This document shows, piece by piece, positions 1-9,878 of a stretch of DNA of 64,000 bases. A program made the position numbers and the translations under genes. The first letter of the stretch is position 1. The number at the start of each line of letters is the position of its first letter. Location: the NCBI GenBank assembly GCA_024710005.1, contig JANJVQ010000036.1:338838-402837 (forward strand). Direction: 5' to 3'. Source of the DNA: Paludibacter sp. (lineage in GTDB: Bacteria; Bacteroidota; Bacteroidia; Bacteroidales; Paludibacteraceae). The notes below the pieces were generated by a model that saw nothing but the letters and a program-made list of their open reading frames with translations, was not told where the DNA came from and did no database searches.

Positions 1-528
1 TCCGGTCTGACTGCTGCAAAAGTGCTGAACACCTATTCGGAGGAGCAGTTGGCAGATGTTTTCTATCTCTATGGCGAATTGCATAATGCCAGGAAAATTG
101 CCCGTACCATCGTCAACTACCGTGCTGACAATAAATTTGACAGGATATTTCCGTTTATTGAAGTGTTGAAACCTTTCTTCGGAAGAGAGAAAGAAAAAAA
201 AGATATGGCGCGGGTCTTTCAGGCATTGCGCATTGAAGTGAACCGGGAAATGGAAGTGCTTAAGTCGCTGCTGAAACAGTGTGTGGAGGTGCTGAGTGAA
301 GATGGGCGGTTAGTTGTACTTACCTATCATTCTCTCGAAGACCGGTTGGTGAAGAACTTCATCCGTTCCGGAAATTTTGAGGGGAAATTAGAGAAAGATT
401 TCTTTGGAAATGTGATTGCTCCTTTGAAAGCGGTCAATAACAAGGTGATTATTGCAGGAGATGAAGAAGTTGCCGCTAATCCGAGGGCCCGTAGTGCCAA
501 GTTGAGAATTGCAACGCTGAATCATTGA
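1..528 (+). CDS. rsmH: 16S rRNA (cytosine(1402)-N4)-methyltransferase RsmH, C-terminal part
   Basis: The reading frame is open from the first base of the window, so this is the last ~175 residues of a protein normally about 300 long. RsmH (MraW) uses S-adenosylmethionine to methylate N4 of C1402 in the 16S rRNA decoding centre. Visible family marks are the VLTYHSLEDRLVKNF segment and the C-terminal NPRARSAKLR motif. It is the first gene seen of the dcw cluster, and its stop lies 2 bp before the ATG of the ftsL-like gene, as expected for a tightly packed operon. The N-terminal SAM-binding part is outside the window. An in-frame GTG at 22 is not the true start. Confidence 0.95.
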   Translation, partial: SGLTAAKVLNTYSEEQLADVFYLYGELHNARKIARTIVNYRADNKFDRIFPFIEVLKPFFGREKEKKDMARVFQALRIEVNREMEVLKSLLKQCVEVLSEDGRLVVLTYHSLEDRLVKNFIRSGNFEGKLEKDFFGNVIAPLKAVNNKVIIAGDEEVAANPRARSAKLRIATLNH

Positions 529-530
529 GT

Positions 531-899
531 ATGTCGTTTTTTAAAAACATATCAGAAAGGATTCGTCAGAGTGAGGATTTATCGGATCTTCGTTCAAGTA
601 GTGTGCGCGATATTCTCAACGGGAATATCCTGACCAAAAAGTTCATCAGAAAGCAGTATTTGCTTATTGTTCTCCTGGTGGTGCTGAGTATCGGGTATAT
701 TGATAACCGCTATTCCAGTGAAAAGCAGATTGCCAACATGGTGATGCTGAAGAAAAATATACAGGATGCCAAATATGAGTCGTTGACAATCTCGGCTGAG
801 TTGATGGAAATCAGCCGGCAGTCGAACCTCCTGCTGTTGATGGAAAGTAAGGGAATGCAGTTGAAGCCGGGTAGTACCCCGCCGATTGTTATAGAATAA
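531..899 (+). CDS. ftsL: FtsL-like cell division protein
   Basis: This is a small bitopic protein of 122 residues. A basic cytoplasmic N-terminus is followed by one membrane helix (about residues 42-58, LLIVLLVVLSIGYI) and a periplasmic stretch with heptad-like hydrophobics. FtsL proteins form a coiled coil with FtsB in the divisome and help activate FtsW/FtsI. Sequence similarity within the family is weak, so the call rests on size, topology and position between rsmH and ftsI. ATG 531 is preferred over an in-frame TTG at 525 because it follows the rsmH stop without overlap. Confidence 0.8.
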   Translation: MSFFKNISERIRQSEDLSDLRSSSVRDILNGNILTKKFIRKQYLLIVLLVVLSIGYIDNRYSSEKQIANMVMLKKNIQDAKYESLTISAELMEISRQSNLLLLMESKGMQLKPGSTPPIVIE

Positions 900-933
900 A
901 GAATAGGTAATCAGCAAAAAATGATTGAAGAGG

Positions 934-975
934 AGGTTGCCACGTCGTTCACTTAGTGAACTCCTCGCAATGACT
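934..975 (+). repeat. REP-like intergenic element in the ftsL-ftsI gap
   Basis: Between ftsL and ftsI lies an element running from GTTGCCACGTCG to CTCGCAATGAC, with a small perfect palindrome GTTCAC-TTA-GTGAAC in its middle. A related sequence (GTTGCTTCGTCG...CTCGCAATGACG) occurs at 6007-6038 before murD. The shared ends and variable hairpin centre are typical of dispersed palindromic intergenic repeats. It carries no ORF and no U-tract, so it is not an obvious terminator. Confidence 0.6.
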
Positions 976-995
976 GACTGGAGACAATTAAGGAT

Positions 996-3137
996 ATGCC
1001 GGATAAACGTAAAAATATCGTCGTAAGATTTGGAATAGTATATTTTATTATTTCCATACTCTTTGTATTGGTGATATATAAAATCGTTCAAATCCAGTTT
1101 TTTGAAAGAGATGAATGGATGAAGCTGGCTGAGAAGCAGAAAATCAGTGATATCACCGTCAGACCGAAAAGAGGTAATATTTTTGCGTCAGACGGCAGGT
1201 TGCTGGCCAGTTCGATACCTACCTATTATGTTTACATGGATATGAGGGTCCCGGCCCTGAATAAAGATGAAGGTAAACTGTTTTATGAAAACCTGGATTC
1301 TCTGTCTCTTTCTTTATCGACGTTTTTTGGAGATAAAACCAAAGTTCAATACCGAAATACATTGCTGAAAGCGTTCAGAGAGCAAAATGGGAATTTGCAG
1401 CTTTATCCCAAAAGAATTTCGTATGCACAACTGAAAGATCTCAGAAAGTTACCACTCTACAGGCTTGGCAGGAATCGCAGCGGACTATTTACCCGGGAGT
1501 TTGTGCGGAGAGTAAAGCCATTTGGTTCACTGGCATCAAGAACGATTGGGGATGTGTATGCCGATGAGGTGAAGGGCGGGAGAAGTGGTATTGAGGGATC
1601 ATTCAATGAACAATTATTAGGAATTCCGGGTGTCTCAACACGCCAGAAAGTGGCGAATAAGTACCTGGAAACGGTTGAAGTGGAGCCGGTAGACGGATTG
1701 GATGTGTATACAACACTGGACATTGAAATACAGGATATTGCTGAAAAAGCATTGCGGGATACCATTGGCGCACTGGGTGCGAAATCGGGTTGTATCGTGG
1801 TGATGGAAGTGCAGACCGGTGAGGTGAAAGCCATGGTGAATCTGGATTATGACGAAAAATCGGATGGTTATTACGAAGGGAAAAACCACGCGTTGACCGA
1901 CAGGATGGAGCCTGGTTCAACTTTTAAGGTTGCATCTCTGATCGCCGTGCTGGATGAAGGGAAGGTGAAAATCAACGATGTCTTTGATATTGACGGGGGT
2001 ATTCTTCCGATTGCCAACCGCTTGATGAAAGACCATAACCATCACCGGGGTGGATATGACAAATTACATGTCAATGAAATAATCCAGGCTTCGTCGAATG
2101 TGGGAACTTCGAAAATGGTGATGAAATCTTTTGGTGACAAACCGGAAAAATACATCGAGAAATTATATGACCTCAGGTTGAACGATTCCCTGCCTTTGCA
2201 GATGAAAGGGGTTGCCAAGCCCTGGATCAAACATCCGAAGAAAGATAAGAATGAATGGTATAAGACATCTCTCGCATGGATTTCCATTGGATATGAAACC
2301 AAGATACCGCCGATTTATACCCTGACACTTTTCAATGCCATTGCTAATGATGGAAAGATGGTGAAGCCATTGTTCGTGAAGACTGTAAAAAGGAATGAAG
2401 AGGTGGTACAGGCGTTCGAAACGGAGGTGTTGAAAGAATCTATTTGTAAACCGACAACGCTGAAAGAGGTTCAACAGACCCTGAAAGAGGTGGTAGATGG
2501 AAAGTTCGCCACAGCGAAAACAGCTCAATCTAAGATTGTAAGGATTGCCGGTAAAACAGGAACAGCGCAGATTTCTCAGGGCGGACTTGGATACAGGGCT
2601 GGTCAGACACGTCATAATGTTTCTTTTTGTGGCTATTTTCCTGCGGATAATCCAAGGTATTCGGCAATCGTTGTGCTGACTGCTCCGGAAGGAGCACCCT
2701 CAGGTGGACGGATGGCCGGTAGTATTTTCAAGAAGGTGGCGGAGCGTACCATGTTGCTGAAATCAAGCTGGTCGCCCGACCGGATTGCAAATGATTCTGT
2801 CAGAAAACATCCTTATCTGCCCGAAGTGAAAAGCGGAAATTCTTTCGCGCTGAAAAAGGTAATAGAAGAACTGGCGATACCGGTCGACAACCCGGAATTT
2901 CGCGGATGGGTAAAACAAACTCCCAATGAAGGTAATCTGCTTTCGTTGGATACGTATAAAATTCAGAAAGGATTGGTGCCGGATGTGTCCGGTATGGGTG
3001 TCAAAGACGCGTTTTACATGTTGGGGACACTGGGACTGGATGTCAGGGTGAAAGGCCGTGGAAAAGTCGTAGCACAAAGTCTGAAACCGGGTACCTTACT
3101 GAGGGAGGGTAGTATAATTGAATTAGAATTACAGTAG
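996..3137 (+). CDS. ftsI: Penicillin-binding protein, FtsI/PBP3 type with C-terminal PASTA domain
   Basis: Class B penicillin-binding transpeptidase of 713 residues that crosslinks septal peptidoglycan with FtsW. A single N-terminal membrane helix (about residues 11-33) anchors it. The transpeptidase motifs are all present: STFK with the nucleophile Ser near 308, SSN near 366-368, and KTGT near 520-523. The last ~60 residues (from KGLVPDVSGMGVKDAF) form one PASTA repeat, as in SpoVD-like proteins and in many Bacteroidetes FtsI proteins. It sits between ftsL and murE in the usual dcw order, with a 20-bp gap to murE. Confidence 0.95.
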   Translation: MPDKRKNIVVRFGIVYFIISILFVLVIYKIVQIQFFERDEWMKLAEKQKISDITVRPKRGNIFASDGRLLASSIPTYYVYMDMRVPALNKDEGKLFYENLDSLSLSLSTFFGDKTKVQYRNTLLKAFREQNGNLQLYPKRISYAQLKDLRKLPLYRLGRNRSGLFTREFVRRVKPFGSLASRTIGDVYADEVKGGRSGIEGSFNEQLLGIPGVSTRQKVANKYLETVEVEPVDGLDVYTTLDIEIQDIAEKALRDTIGALGAKSGCIVVMEVQTGEVKAMVNLDYDEKSDGYYEGKNHALTDRMEPGSTFKVASLIAVLDEGKVKINDVFDIDGGILPIANRLMKDHNHHRGGYDKLHVNEIIQASSNVGTSKMVMKSFGDKPEKYIEKLYDLRLNDSLPLQMKGVAKPWIKHPKKDKNEWYKTSLAWISIGYETKIPPIYTLTLFNAIANDGKMVKPLFVKTVKRNEEVVQAFETEVLKESICKPTTLKEVQQTLKEVVDGKFATAKTAQSKIVRIAGKTGTAQISQGGLGYRAGQTRHNVSFCGYFPADNPRYSAIVVLTAPEGAPSGGRMAGSIFKKVAERTMLLKSSWSPDRIANDSVRKHPYLPEVKSGNSFALKKVIEELAIPVDNPEFRGWVKQTPNEGNLLSLDTYKIQKGLVPDVSGMGVKDAFYMLGTLGLDVRVKGRGKVVAQSLKPGTLLREGSIIELELQ

Positions 3138-3157
3138 AATAGCAAAAAAGAACTACT

Positions 3158-4606
3158 ATGTTGTTAAAAGAACTGCTGCTGGATATTAAGGTGCTTGCTT
3201 CTGTTGGAAATCAGGAGTTGGAGATTAGTGGAATTGAATTTGATTCGCGGAAAGTTGCTCCGGGGTACTTGTTCGTGGGCACCAGAGGAACGGCTGTCGA
3301 TGGCCATGATTTTATAGCAGCTGCCATTGAAAAAGGAGCTGTCGCGGTCGTTTGCGAGCAAATGCCGGAACTGACCGTCGACGAAGTAACTTATGTTCAG
3401 GTTGCCAACAGCGCTGACGCGTTGGGTCTTCTGGCTGCAGCATGGTATGGTTATCCTTCGTCGAAATTAACGCTGGTGGGTGTCACCGGTACCAATGGAA
3501 AAACGACCATCGCGACCTTATTATACAACTTATTCAGGGAACTTGGAAATAAAACAGGCCTGTTGTCGACAGTTTGTAATTATGTTGATGATTTGGAAGT
3601 TGAAGCTACACATACCACGCCCGATGCGCTGAGTCTGAATGCCTTGTTACATCAGATGGTGGAAGCAGGTTGCACTTATGCTTTTATGGAAGTCAGCTCG
3701 CACTCGGTGGAACAGGGACGTATCGCCGGACTGAAATTCGACGGGGGCATTTTTACCAACCTGACCCGTGATCACATTGATTATCACCTGACTTTCGAAA
3801 ATTACCTGAAGGCAAAAAAGAAGTTTTTTGATCTGTTGCCCGAAGATAGTTTCGCGTTGACGAATGCGGATGATAAAAACGGGATGGTGATGCTGCAAAA
3901 TACGAAAGCGAAAAAATACACCTATTCACTGCGTGGACTGGCCGACTTCAAAACGAAAATACTGGAACACAGCTTTGAAGGGATGTTGCTGGATATGAAC
4001 GACAAAGAAGTGAATGTGTCGTTCATCGGGAAATTTAACGCCAGTAATCTGTCGGCTGTATATGGTGCTGCTGTATTATTGGGAGCTGATGAAATGGAAG
4101 CACTGAGGATTATCAGTTCGTTGAAATCGGTCTCCGGCCGGTTTGAAACCCTGCATGCGCCTTCAGGGTTTACAGCTATTGTGGATTATGCGCATACCCC
4201 TGATGCCCTGAATAATGTGATTTCTACCATCAACCAGATTTTACAGGGTAGCGGTCGGTTGATTACCGTAGTGGGTTGCGGCGGCAACCGTGACAAGGGA
4301 AAACGACCCATGATGGCGAGAGAAGCCGTGGATGGTAGCTGGAAGGCCATTCTGACTTCCGATAACCCGAGGTTTGAAGATCCGCAGGAAATACTGAAAG
4401 ACATGGCCGACGGATTGGATGCCGTGCAACGTACCAAAGCCCTGACCATTGTCGACCGCCGTGAAGCCATCAAAACAGCTTGTGCACTGGCGCAGCCGGG
4501 CGATGTGGTGCTCATCGCCGGCAAAGGCCACGAAAACTATCAAATTATCCAGGGAGTGAAATATCATTTTGACGACAGGGAGGAAGTTAAGTTAGTGGTT
4601 AGTTAA
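3158..4606 (+). CDS. murE: UDP-N-acetylmuramoyl-tripeptide synthetase MurE (diaminopimelate-adding type)
   Basis: ATP-dependent cytoplasmic ligase that adds the third amino acid of the peptidoglycan stem to UDP-MurNAc-L-Ala-D-Glu; 482 residues, normal length. The ATP-binding GTNGKTT motif is at residues 111-117. The DNPR motif (402-405, SDNPRFEDP) is the known signature for meso-diaminopimelate specificity, as opposed to lysine. The Mur ligase C-terminal domain contains [10 protein letters not shown] and GKGHE. It follows ftsI and precedes mraY. Confidence 0.96.
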   Translation: MLLKELLLDIKVLASVGNQELEISGIEFDSRKVAPGYLFVGTRGTAVDGHDFIAAAIEKGAVAVVCEQMPELTVDEVTYVQVANSADALGLLAAAWYGYPSSKLTLVGVTGTNGKTTIATLLYNLFRELGNKTGLLSTVCNYVDDLEVEATHTTPDALSLNALLHQMVEAGCTYAFMEVSSHSVEQGRIAGLKFDGGIFTNLTRDHIDYHLTFENYLKAKKKFFDLLPEDSFALTNADDKNGMVMLQNTKAKKYTYSLRGLADFKTKILEHSFEGMLLDMNDKEVNVSFIGKFNASNLSAVYGAAVLLGADEMEALRIISSLKSVSGRFETLHAPSGFTAIVDYAHTPDALNNVISTINQILQGSGRLITVVGCGGNRDKGKRPMMAREAVDGSWKAILTSDNPRFEDPQEILKDMADGLDAVQRTKALTIVDRREAIKTACALAQPGDVVLIAGKGHENYQIIQGVKYHFDDREEVKLVVS

Positions 4607-4660
4607 AAACGAAAAGCGAATAACGAAAAGCGAATAGCTAATAGTGAATTTTGAAAATTA
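4607..4660 (+). repeat. Degenerate GCGAATAG-type intergenic repeat
   Basis: The murE-mraY gap begins with stuttered words of the form GAAAAGCGAATAACGAAAAG and AGCTAATAGTGAAT. The same vocabulary recurs at 7424-7476 and, in inverse orientation, at 15612-15655 and 59558-59590. No ORF, hairpin with U-tract or promoter box was recognised inside it. Confidence 0.6.
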
Positions 4661-4717
4661 TATAGTTTTTAGCTATTAGCTGACATTGAACTTTTAAACA
4701 ATTAAATCGAAAAAACA

Positions 4718-5983
4718 ATGTTATACCACCTCTTTACATACTTAGACAAAGCGTTTGATTTTCCCGGAGCGGGAATGTTCAACTACATATCGTTCAGGAC
4801 GGGTGTTGCCTTCATTCTGGCGTTGATTTTATCGACTTTGTTCGGAAGAAAAATTATCGATTTTCTGCAACGGAAACAAATCGGTGAAATTGTGCGTGAC
4901 CTCGGTTTGGAGGGACAAATGAAGAAGAAAGGCACTCCCACCATGGGCGGTATTATCATCATCATCGCGATACTGGTGCCGACCTTGCTAATTGCGAATC
5001 TGACCAATATCTACATCCTGCTGATGATTATTACAACAGTCTGGCTGGGGGCTATTGGTTTTCTCGATGACTATATCAAGGTATTCAGAAAGAACAAGGA
5101 AGGATTAAGTGGTAGATTTAAAATCGTGGGACAGGTAGGCCTCGGACTGATTGTCGGTCTGACGTTGTATTTGAGTCCGGATGTTGTAATACGCGAAAAT
5201 ATCGAAGTAAAAGGTGAAACCAATCGGGTGGAAGATGTGCATTACGCCAAACACGATGTGAAATCAACCAAGTCAACCATCCCGTTTTTCAAAAACAACA
5301 ACCTGAATTATGCTGATGCGTTTAAATTCATGGGCGAGAAGTCTCAAATTTATGGTTGGATATTCTTCGTGTTGATTGTAATTTTTATCGTGACAGCTGT
5401 CTCAAATGGTGCGAATATGACGGATGGGTTGGATGGTCTTGCGACAGGCTCCTCGGCCATTGTCGGGGTAATACTCGGGATCCTGGCTTATGTCTCGGGT
5501 AACGTGAATTATGCCGGTTACCTGAATATCATGTATATACCGGGGACAGGAGAGATGCTCGTGTTTGCAGGTGCGTTTATCGGTGCAACCATCGGATTTT
5601 TGTGGTATAATGCTTTTCCTGCTCAGGTATTTATGGGTGACACGGGAAGTCTTACTATTGGTGGTATCATCGCGGTTTTTGCTATTGCCATTCGTAAAGA
5701 ATTGCTCATACCGATTCTGTGTGGTGTGTTTCTGGTTGAAAATTTGTCGGTGATGTTGCAGGTAGGGTACTTCAAATACACTAAGAAAAGATATGGTGAA
5801 GGAAGGCGAATATTCAAGATGGCACCCTTGCATCACCATTATCAGAAACCGGGTGATGGAAGCATTCCGGCTTTGATTCAGAATCCCAAAACAGCACTGC
5901 CGGAATCGAAGATTGTAATCCGGTTCTGGATTATCGGGCTGATTTTGGGTGCGCTGACGATTATAACGCTGAAAATTAGATAA
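4718..5983 (+). CDS. mraY: Phospho-N-acetylmuramoyl-pentapeptide-transferase MraY
   Basis: Polytopic membrane enzyme that transfers phospho-MurNAc-pentapeptide to undecaprenyl phosphate, forming lipid I. Recognisable features are the catalytic FLDDY segment, [12 protein letters not shown], the GDTGS motif and the MAPLHHHYQ loop. At 421 residues it is longer than the ~360 of E. coli MraY. The extra length is a hydrophilic insert (roughly residues 160-205, rich in Lys/Asp) between membrane helices, which is common in Bacteroidetes. It is flanked by repeats on both sides. Confidence 0.96.
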   Translation: MLYHLFTYLDKAFDFPGAGMFNYISFRTGVAFILALILSTLFGRKIIDFLQRKQIGEIVRDLGLEGQMKKKGTPTMGGIIIIIAILVPTLLIANLTNIYILLMIITTVWLGAIGFLDDYIKVFRKNKEGLSGRFKIVGQVGLGLIVGLTLYLSPDVVIRENIEVKGETNRVEDVHYAKHDVKSTKSTIPFFKNNNLNYADAFKFMGEKSQIYGWIFFVLIVIFIVTAVSNGANMTDGLDGLATGSSAIVGVILGILAYVSGNVNYAGYLNIMYIPGTGEMLVFAGAFIGATIGFLWYNAFPAQVFMGDTGSLTIGGIIAVFAIAIRKELLIPILCGVFLVENLSVMLQVGYFKYTKKRYGEGRRIFKMAPLHHHYQKPGDGSIPALIQNPKTALPESKIVIRFWIIGLILGALTIITLKIR

Positions 5984-5999
5984 TATTGAAATAGTGGTT

Positions 6000-6078
6000 A
6001 GTGGGGGTTGCTTCGTCGCTTCGCTACTCGCAATGACGTGCGCATTTCAATTGCCCCGGGTTTTAACCCGGGGGTGAT
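6000..6078 (+). repeat. Composite intergenic repeat with CCCCGGGTT/AACCCGGGG hairpin
   Basis: The mraY-murD gap holds a REP-like element (6007-6038, ending CTCGCAATGACG), then a perfect 9-bp stem CCCCGGGTT (6054-6062) / AACCCGGGG (6065-6073) with a 2-base loop. An open frame runs through the element into murD, but its translation there is not MurD-like. This repeat explains why the murD frame looks artificially extended. Confidence 0.6.
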
Positions 6079-6088
6079 ATTAATAAAA

Positions 6089-7423
6089 ATGAAAAGAATA
6101 GTAGTTTTAGGTGCAGGTGAAAGCGGAACAGGTGCAGCAGTACTTGCAAAGCAACAGGGTTTTGATGTTTTTGTGTCGGACTTATCCGCCATCAAATCAT
6201 CTTACAAAGCCATGCTGGAAGAACATCAAATTAGCTGGGAGGAGAAGCAACATACTGAGACCCTGATTCTGAACGCGGATGAAGTGATTAAAAGTCCGGG
6301 TATACCAGACAAAGCCCCACTGATGAAAAAAATTGTGGCGCAGGGTATCCCGGTGATTTCTGAGATTGAATTCGCAGGTCGGTATACCGATGCTAAAATG
6401 ATTTGTATCACCGGAAGTAACGGGAAAACGACCACGACTACGCTGATTTATCATATCCTGAAAAATGCGGGATTGGATGTTGGTCTGGCAGGCAATATCG
6501 GAAACAGTTTAGCTTTACAGGTGGCGCTTGAACCACATGCTTATTACGTGATTGAGCTGAGCAGTTTTCAACTCGATCACATGTTCGAATTCAAAGCTGA
6601 TATTGCTGTTTTGCTGAATATTACACCAGATCATCTGGATCGCTATGATTACGAGTTTCAGAACTACGTAGATGCGAAATTCAGAATAACACAAAATCAA
6701 ACAGAGCGGGATGCTTTCATTTATTGGGAACAGGATCCTGTTATTCAAAAGGAGATGGCGAAGAGGAAAATACAATCGGCAATTTATCCTTTCGCGCTTG
6801 AAAAATCGGAGAAAACCAAAGCTTTCTTAACAGAAGAGAAACTAATTATTGATACCTTAAAAACAATATTTGTTATGCCAACATCAGAATTAGCTTTACA
6901 GGGAATTCACAACACCTACAATTCCATGGCAGCCGGACTTACAGCTGCAGTACTTGATGTGAAAAAAGAAGTTATCCGGCAGTCTCTGCTCGATTTTCAG
7001 GGCGTGGAGCACCGGCTTGAATATGTGGCTACTGTTCGCAATGTGAAATTTGTGAACGACTCGAAAGCCACGAATGTCAACTCGTGTTGGTATGCACTGC
7101 AAAGTATGAAAACGCCGGTTGTGTTGATATTGGGAGGAACTGATAAAGGCAATGATTACAGCGAAATCGAAGAGTTGGTGCGTGATAAGGTTCGTGCTTT
7201 GGTGTTTTTGGGTGTTGATAATAAGCCATTGCATACTTATTTCGATGGGAAAAAAGAAATGATTGCTGATGCTCTCTCGATGGAAGAAGCGGTTGACAAA
7301 GCATACCGGTTTGCAAGTGAGGGAGATACGGTGCTGTTGTCGCCCTGCTGCGCGAGTTTCGATTTATTCGAGAACTACGAAGACAGGGGACGGCAGTTTA
7401 AGCAATGCGTGAGGGCGCTGTGA
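6089..7423 (+). CDS. murD: UDP-N-acetylmuramoylalanine--D-glutamate ligase MurD
   Basis: Cytoplasmic ATP-dependent ligase adding D-glutamate to UDP-MurNAc-L-Ala; 444 residues from the chosen ATG. The N-terminus MKRIVVLGAGESGTGAAVLA is the expected nucleotide-sugar binding fold, and the ATP loop GSNGKTTT is near residues 109-116. The C-terminal domain ends with LLSPCCASFDLFENYEDRG, a strongly conserved MurD tail. An upstream in-frame start would add 27 residues encoded by the repeat at 6000-6078, so ATG 6089 is preferred. Confidence 0.95.
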   Translation: MKRIVVLGAGESGTGAAVLAKQQGFDVFVSDLSAIKSSYKAMLEEHQISWEEKQHTETLILNADEVIKSPGIPDKAPLMKKIVAQGIPVISEIEFAGRYTDAKMICITGSNGKTTTTTLIYHILKNAGLDVGLAGNIGNSLALQVALEPHAYYVIELSSFQLDHMFEFKADIAVLLNITPDHLDRYDYEFQNYVDAKFRITQNQTERDAFIYWEQDPVIQKEMAKRKIQSAIYPFALEKSEKTKAFLTEEKLIIDTLKTIFVMPTSELALQGIHNTYNSMAAGLTAAVLDVKKEVIRQSLLDFQGVEHRLEYVATVRNVKFVNDSKATNVNSCWYALQSMKTPVVLILGGTDKGNDYSEIEELVRDKVRALVFLGVDNKPLHTYFDGKKEMIADALSMEEAVDKAYRFASEGDTVLLSPCCASFDLFENYEDRGRQFKQCVRAL

Positions 7424-7520
7424 AAAGCGAAAAGCGAAAAGCGAATAGCTAATAGTGAATAATGAATAGTGAATAATGGTGTCTGGTGTCCGGTGTCTGG
7501 CGACAGTAGACTGTAGACAA
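7424..7520 (+). repeat. Degenerate low-complexity repeat between murD and ftsW
   Basis: A run of GCGAAAAGCGAATAGC and GTGAATAATGAATAGTG words is followed by GTGTCTGGTGTCCGGTGTCT and ACAGTAGACTGTAGAC. It has the same character as the elements at 4607 and 15612. No coding or regulatory signal was recognised. Confidence 0.55.
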
Positions 7521-7531
7521 ATCTTATTAAA

Positions 7532-8767
7532 ATGGATTCAATATTAAAGAAATATCTCAAAGGTGATGCAGTAATATGGGCTGTATTCATTGGTTTGTGT
7601 ATTATTTCGGCGGTTGAAATGTTCAGTGCTTCAAGTACGCTGGCTTTCAAATCGATTAATCATACCGCACCGATGTTGCGTCACGTGTTGTTCCTGGGGA
7701 TGGGGGCCTTTATCGCGTTCCTGGTGCATTTTATTCCTGCGAAATTCATCCGCTTCGGAGCGTTTGTGCTGTTGGCATTCTCGATGGTGACTCTGGTGTT
7801 GGTGTTGTTTAAGGGAAAAACCGAAAATGATGCTACCCGTTGGTTGCAACTGGGTGGTTTTCAGTTTCAGCCGTCAGAGCTGGGTAAGTTATCCCTGATT
7901 ATTATTGCGGCGGATTTTATTGCGCGGATAAAAAATTCTGCTTCAAACGAAAATAAGTTTTTTCGGATTTTGATGGTGTTGTCGGCCATCGTGTGTTTCC
8001 TGATTCTGTTGGAAAACTTCTCAACAGCCGTATTGCTTTTTGGGGTTATCTGGATCATGATGTTCATTGGTAAAATAGCTACCCGGAAACTTGTGCTGAT
8101 TATTGCTGCCATTGTCGGTTTGGGTGTTTTTGGTTTTGCGGCGATTAAAATTTTCCCGCAGGAAAGTATGCCCAAGATGTTTGACAGGGCTTATACCTGG
8201 GAGAAACGCATCGACCGTTATCTTTCCGAAGATAAAGAAAAAGAAGACAAATATGTGATTAATGATGAGAACTTGCAGGTGCAGCACGGCAGAATTGCCA
8301 TTGCAAGGGGTGGTGTGATTGGGGTGATGCCGGGGAACAGTGTGCAACGTGACTTCCTGCCACAGGCATATTCCGATTTTATTTACGCGATTATTGTGGA
8401 AGAAATGGGATTGGTGGGAGGTGTTTTTGTCATCCTGCTTTATATGGTATTGCTCTTTCGGGCAGGCAGGATAGCCACAATGAGTAAAACCGTATTTCCC
8501 GCGATTCTGGTGATTGGTCTCTCGCTGATGATTGTGTTGCAGGCATTTGTCAGCATGGCTGTTGCTACCAGCCTGGGTCCCGTGACAGGACAACCGCTTC
8601 CCATGATCAGTCGTGGTGGGACTTCCATCCTCATAACCAGTATCTATTTCGGCATTTTGCTTGGCATTACCAGGCAGATTAAAGAAGAACAGACTGGCAA
8701 CAATGCACTTACTGAAGAAATTGTAATAGAAGACGACGATGAAGAAACATACGACGAAATCGAATAG
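7532..8767 (+). CDS. ftsW: Peptidoglycan glycosyltransferase FtsW (SEDS family)
   Basis: Multi-spanning inner-membrane protein of 411 residues. SEDS proteins polymerise lipid II into glycan strands, and FtsW does so at the septum with FtsI. Visible are many hydrophobic segments, the large extracytoplasmic loop, and the conserved PLPMISRGGTSILITS stretch near the C-terminus. The acidic tail (EEIVIEDDDEETYDEIE) overlaps the murG start by 29 bp, suggesting translational coupling. Confidence 0.94.
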   Translation: MDSILKKYLKGDAVIWAVFIGLCIISAVEMFSASSTLAFKSINHTAPMLRHVLFLGMGAFIAFLVHFIPAKFIRFGAFVLLAFSMVTLVLVLFKGKTENDATRWLQLGGFQFQPSELGKLSLIIIAADFIARIKNSASNENKFFRILMVLSAIVCFLILLENFSTAVLLFGVIWIMMFIGKIATRKLVLIIAAIVGLGVFGFAAIKIFPQESMPKMFDRAYTWEKRIDRYLSEDKEKEDKYVINDENLQVQHGRIAIARGGVIGVMPGNSVQRDFLPQAYSDFIYAIIVEEMGLVGGVFVILLYMVLLFRAGRIATMSKTVFPAILVIGLSLMIVLQAFVSMAVATSLGPVTGQPLPMISRGGTSILITSIYFGILLGITRQIKEEQTGNNALTEEIVIEDDDEETYDEIE

Positions 8768-9869
8768 TCAACCCCGGTTTATCATCAGTGGTGGGGGAAC
8801 AGGGGGACATATTTTCCCGGCTATCAGTATAGCCAATGCCCTGAAGGAATCATATCCCGAAGCAGATATTCTGTTCGTGGGAGCTATAGGCAGGATGGAG
8901 ATGGAACGGGTTCCTGCAGCCGGCTATCCGATAGAAGGACTTCCTGTTAGTGGCTTCGACAGAAAAAACATGCTGCGAAATGTCAAGGTGTTGTGGAACC
9001 TGTTGCGAAGCATTCTCAAAGCGAGAAAAATCATCCGCAGGTTCAAACCTGATGTGGCTATCGGCGTGGGCGGATATGCCAGTGCGCCGGTATTGCGTGC
9101 CGCCTCGGCCTTTGGAGTCCCAACGCTCATTCAGGAGCAAAATTCCTACGCTGGTGTAACCAATAAGCTGTTGGCAAAAAAAGCAGCCCGAATTTGTGTG
9201 GCCTATGATGAGATGGAGCGGTTTTTCCCTAAAGATAAAATTATAAAAACAGGTAATCCGGTTCGACAGGACTTGTTTGCGGTTGCTCCAAAGGCTGAGA
9301 CAGCTTATCAGTTTTTCGGTCTGGACCCGGCAAAGAAAACCATCCTGATTGTAGGTGGAAGTCTGGGTGCACGTACCATCAACCAAAGTGTGATTGCCCA
9401 TTTGGAAACGCTGGCGGACTCAGGAGTGCAGGTCATCTGGCAAACCGGGAAGTTTTACATAGAAGATGCAGAAAAAGCGTTTAAACCTTTCGCCTGTAAA
9501 CATATTATCGTAACTGCTTTTGTTTCACGTATGGACTACGCCTATGCAGTAGCCGATCTGGTCATTTCGAGGGCTGGTGCCAGCTCGATTTCGGAATTAT
9601 GTCTGCTGGCTAAGCCTGCTGTTTTAGTGCCTTCTCCTAATGTTGCCGAGGATCATCAGACCAAAAATGCCATGGCTTTGGTGAAGCACGATGCTGCCGT
9701 GATGATCAGTGATGTCGAAGCGAAGGACAAAATGATTCCCGAGGCGTTAAAAATAATTCAGGATGCCTCAAAAATGACTGCGCTTAGCAAAAATATTCTT
9801 AATTTAGCCGAGCAAAATTCAGCGGGTAGAATTGCTGAAGAAGTAAAGAAATTATTAGTGAAATTTTAA
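8739..9869 (+). CDS. murG: UDP-N-acetylglucosamine--undecaprenyl-pyrophosphoryl-MurNAc-pentapeptide GlcNAc transferase MurG
   Basis: Peripheral membrane GT28 glycosyltransferase that adds GlcNAc to lipid I, giving lipid II; 376 residues. The N-terminal glycine-rich loop GGGTGGHIFPA and a second G-loop GGSLGAR mark the two Rossmann domains. The donor-binding region is seen in ISRAGASSISELCLLAKPAVLVPSP, followed by AEDHQTKNA. The start overlaps ftsW. Confidence 0.96.
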   Translation: MKKHTTKSNSQPRFIISGGGTGGHIFPAISIANALKESYPEADILFVGAIGRMEMERVPAAGYPIEGLPVSGFDRKNMLRNVKVLWNLLRSILKARKIIRRFKPDVAIGVGGYASAPVLRAASAFGVPTLIQEQNSYAGVTNKLLAKKAARICVAYDEMERFFPKDKIIKTGNPVRQDLFAVAPKAETAYQFFGLDPAKKTILIVGGSLGARTINQSVIAHLETLADSGVQVIWQTGKFYIEDAEKAFKPFACKHIIVTAFVSRMDYAYAVADLVISRAGASSISELCLLAKPAVLVPSPNVAEDHQTKNAMALVKHDAAVMISDVEAKDKMIPEALKIIQDASKMTALSKNILNLAEQNSAGRIAEEVKKLLVKF

Positions 9870-9878
9870 CTGTATTAA

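Noticed and set aside
594..1091. 165-residue open frame on the - strand across ftsL and the start of ftsI
   Set aside because: It is antisense to recognised genes, has no domain-like pattern and no promoter.
6008..6088. N-terminal extension of murD
   Set aside because: The 27 extra codons are encoded by an intergenic repeat with a GC hairpin and are not MurD-like; the conserved N-terminus begins at ATG 6089.
8021..8593. 190-residue - strand frame inside ftsW
   Set aside because: Composition is dominated by His, Asn and Gln from the reversed codons of a membrane protein; it is a shadow frame.
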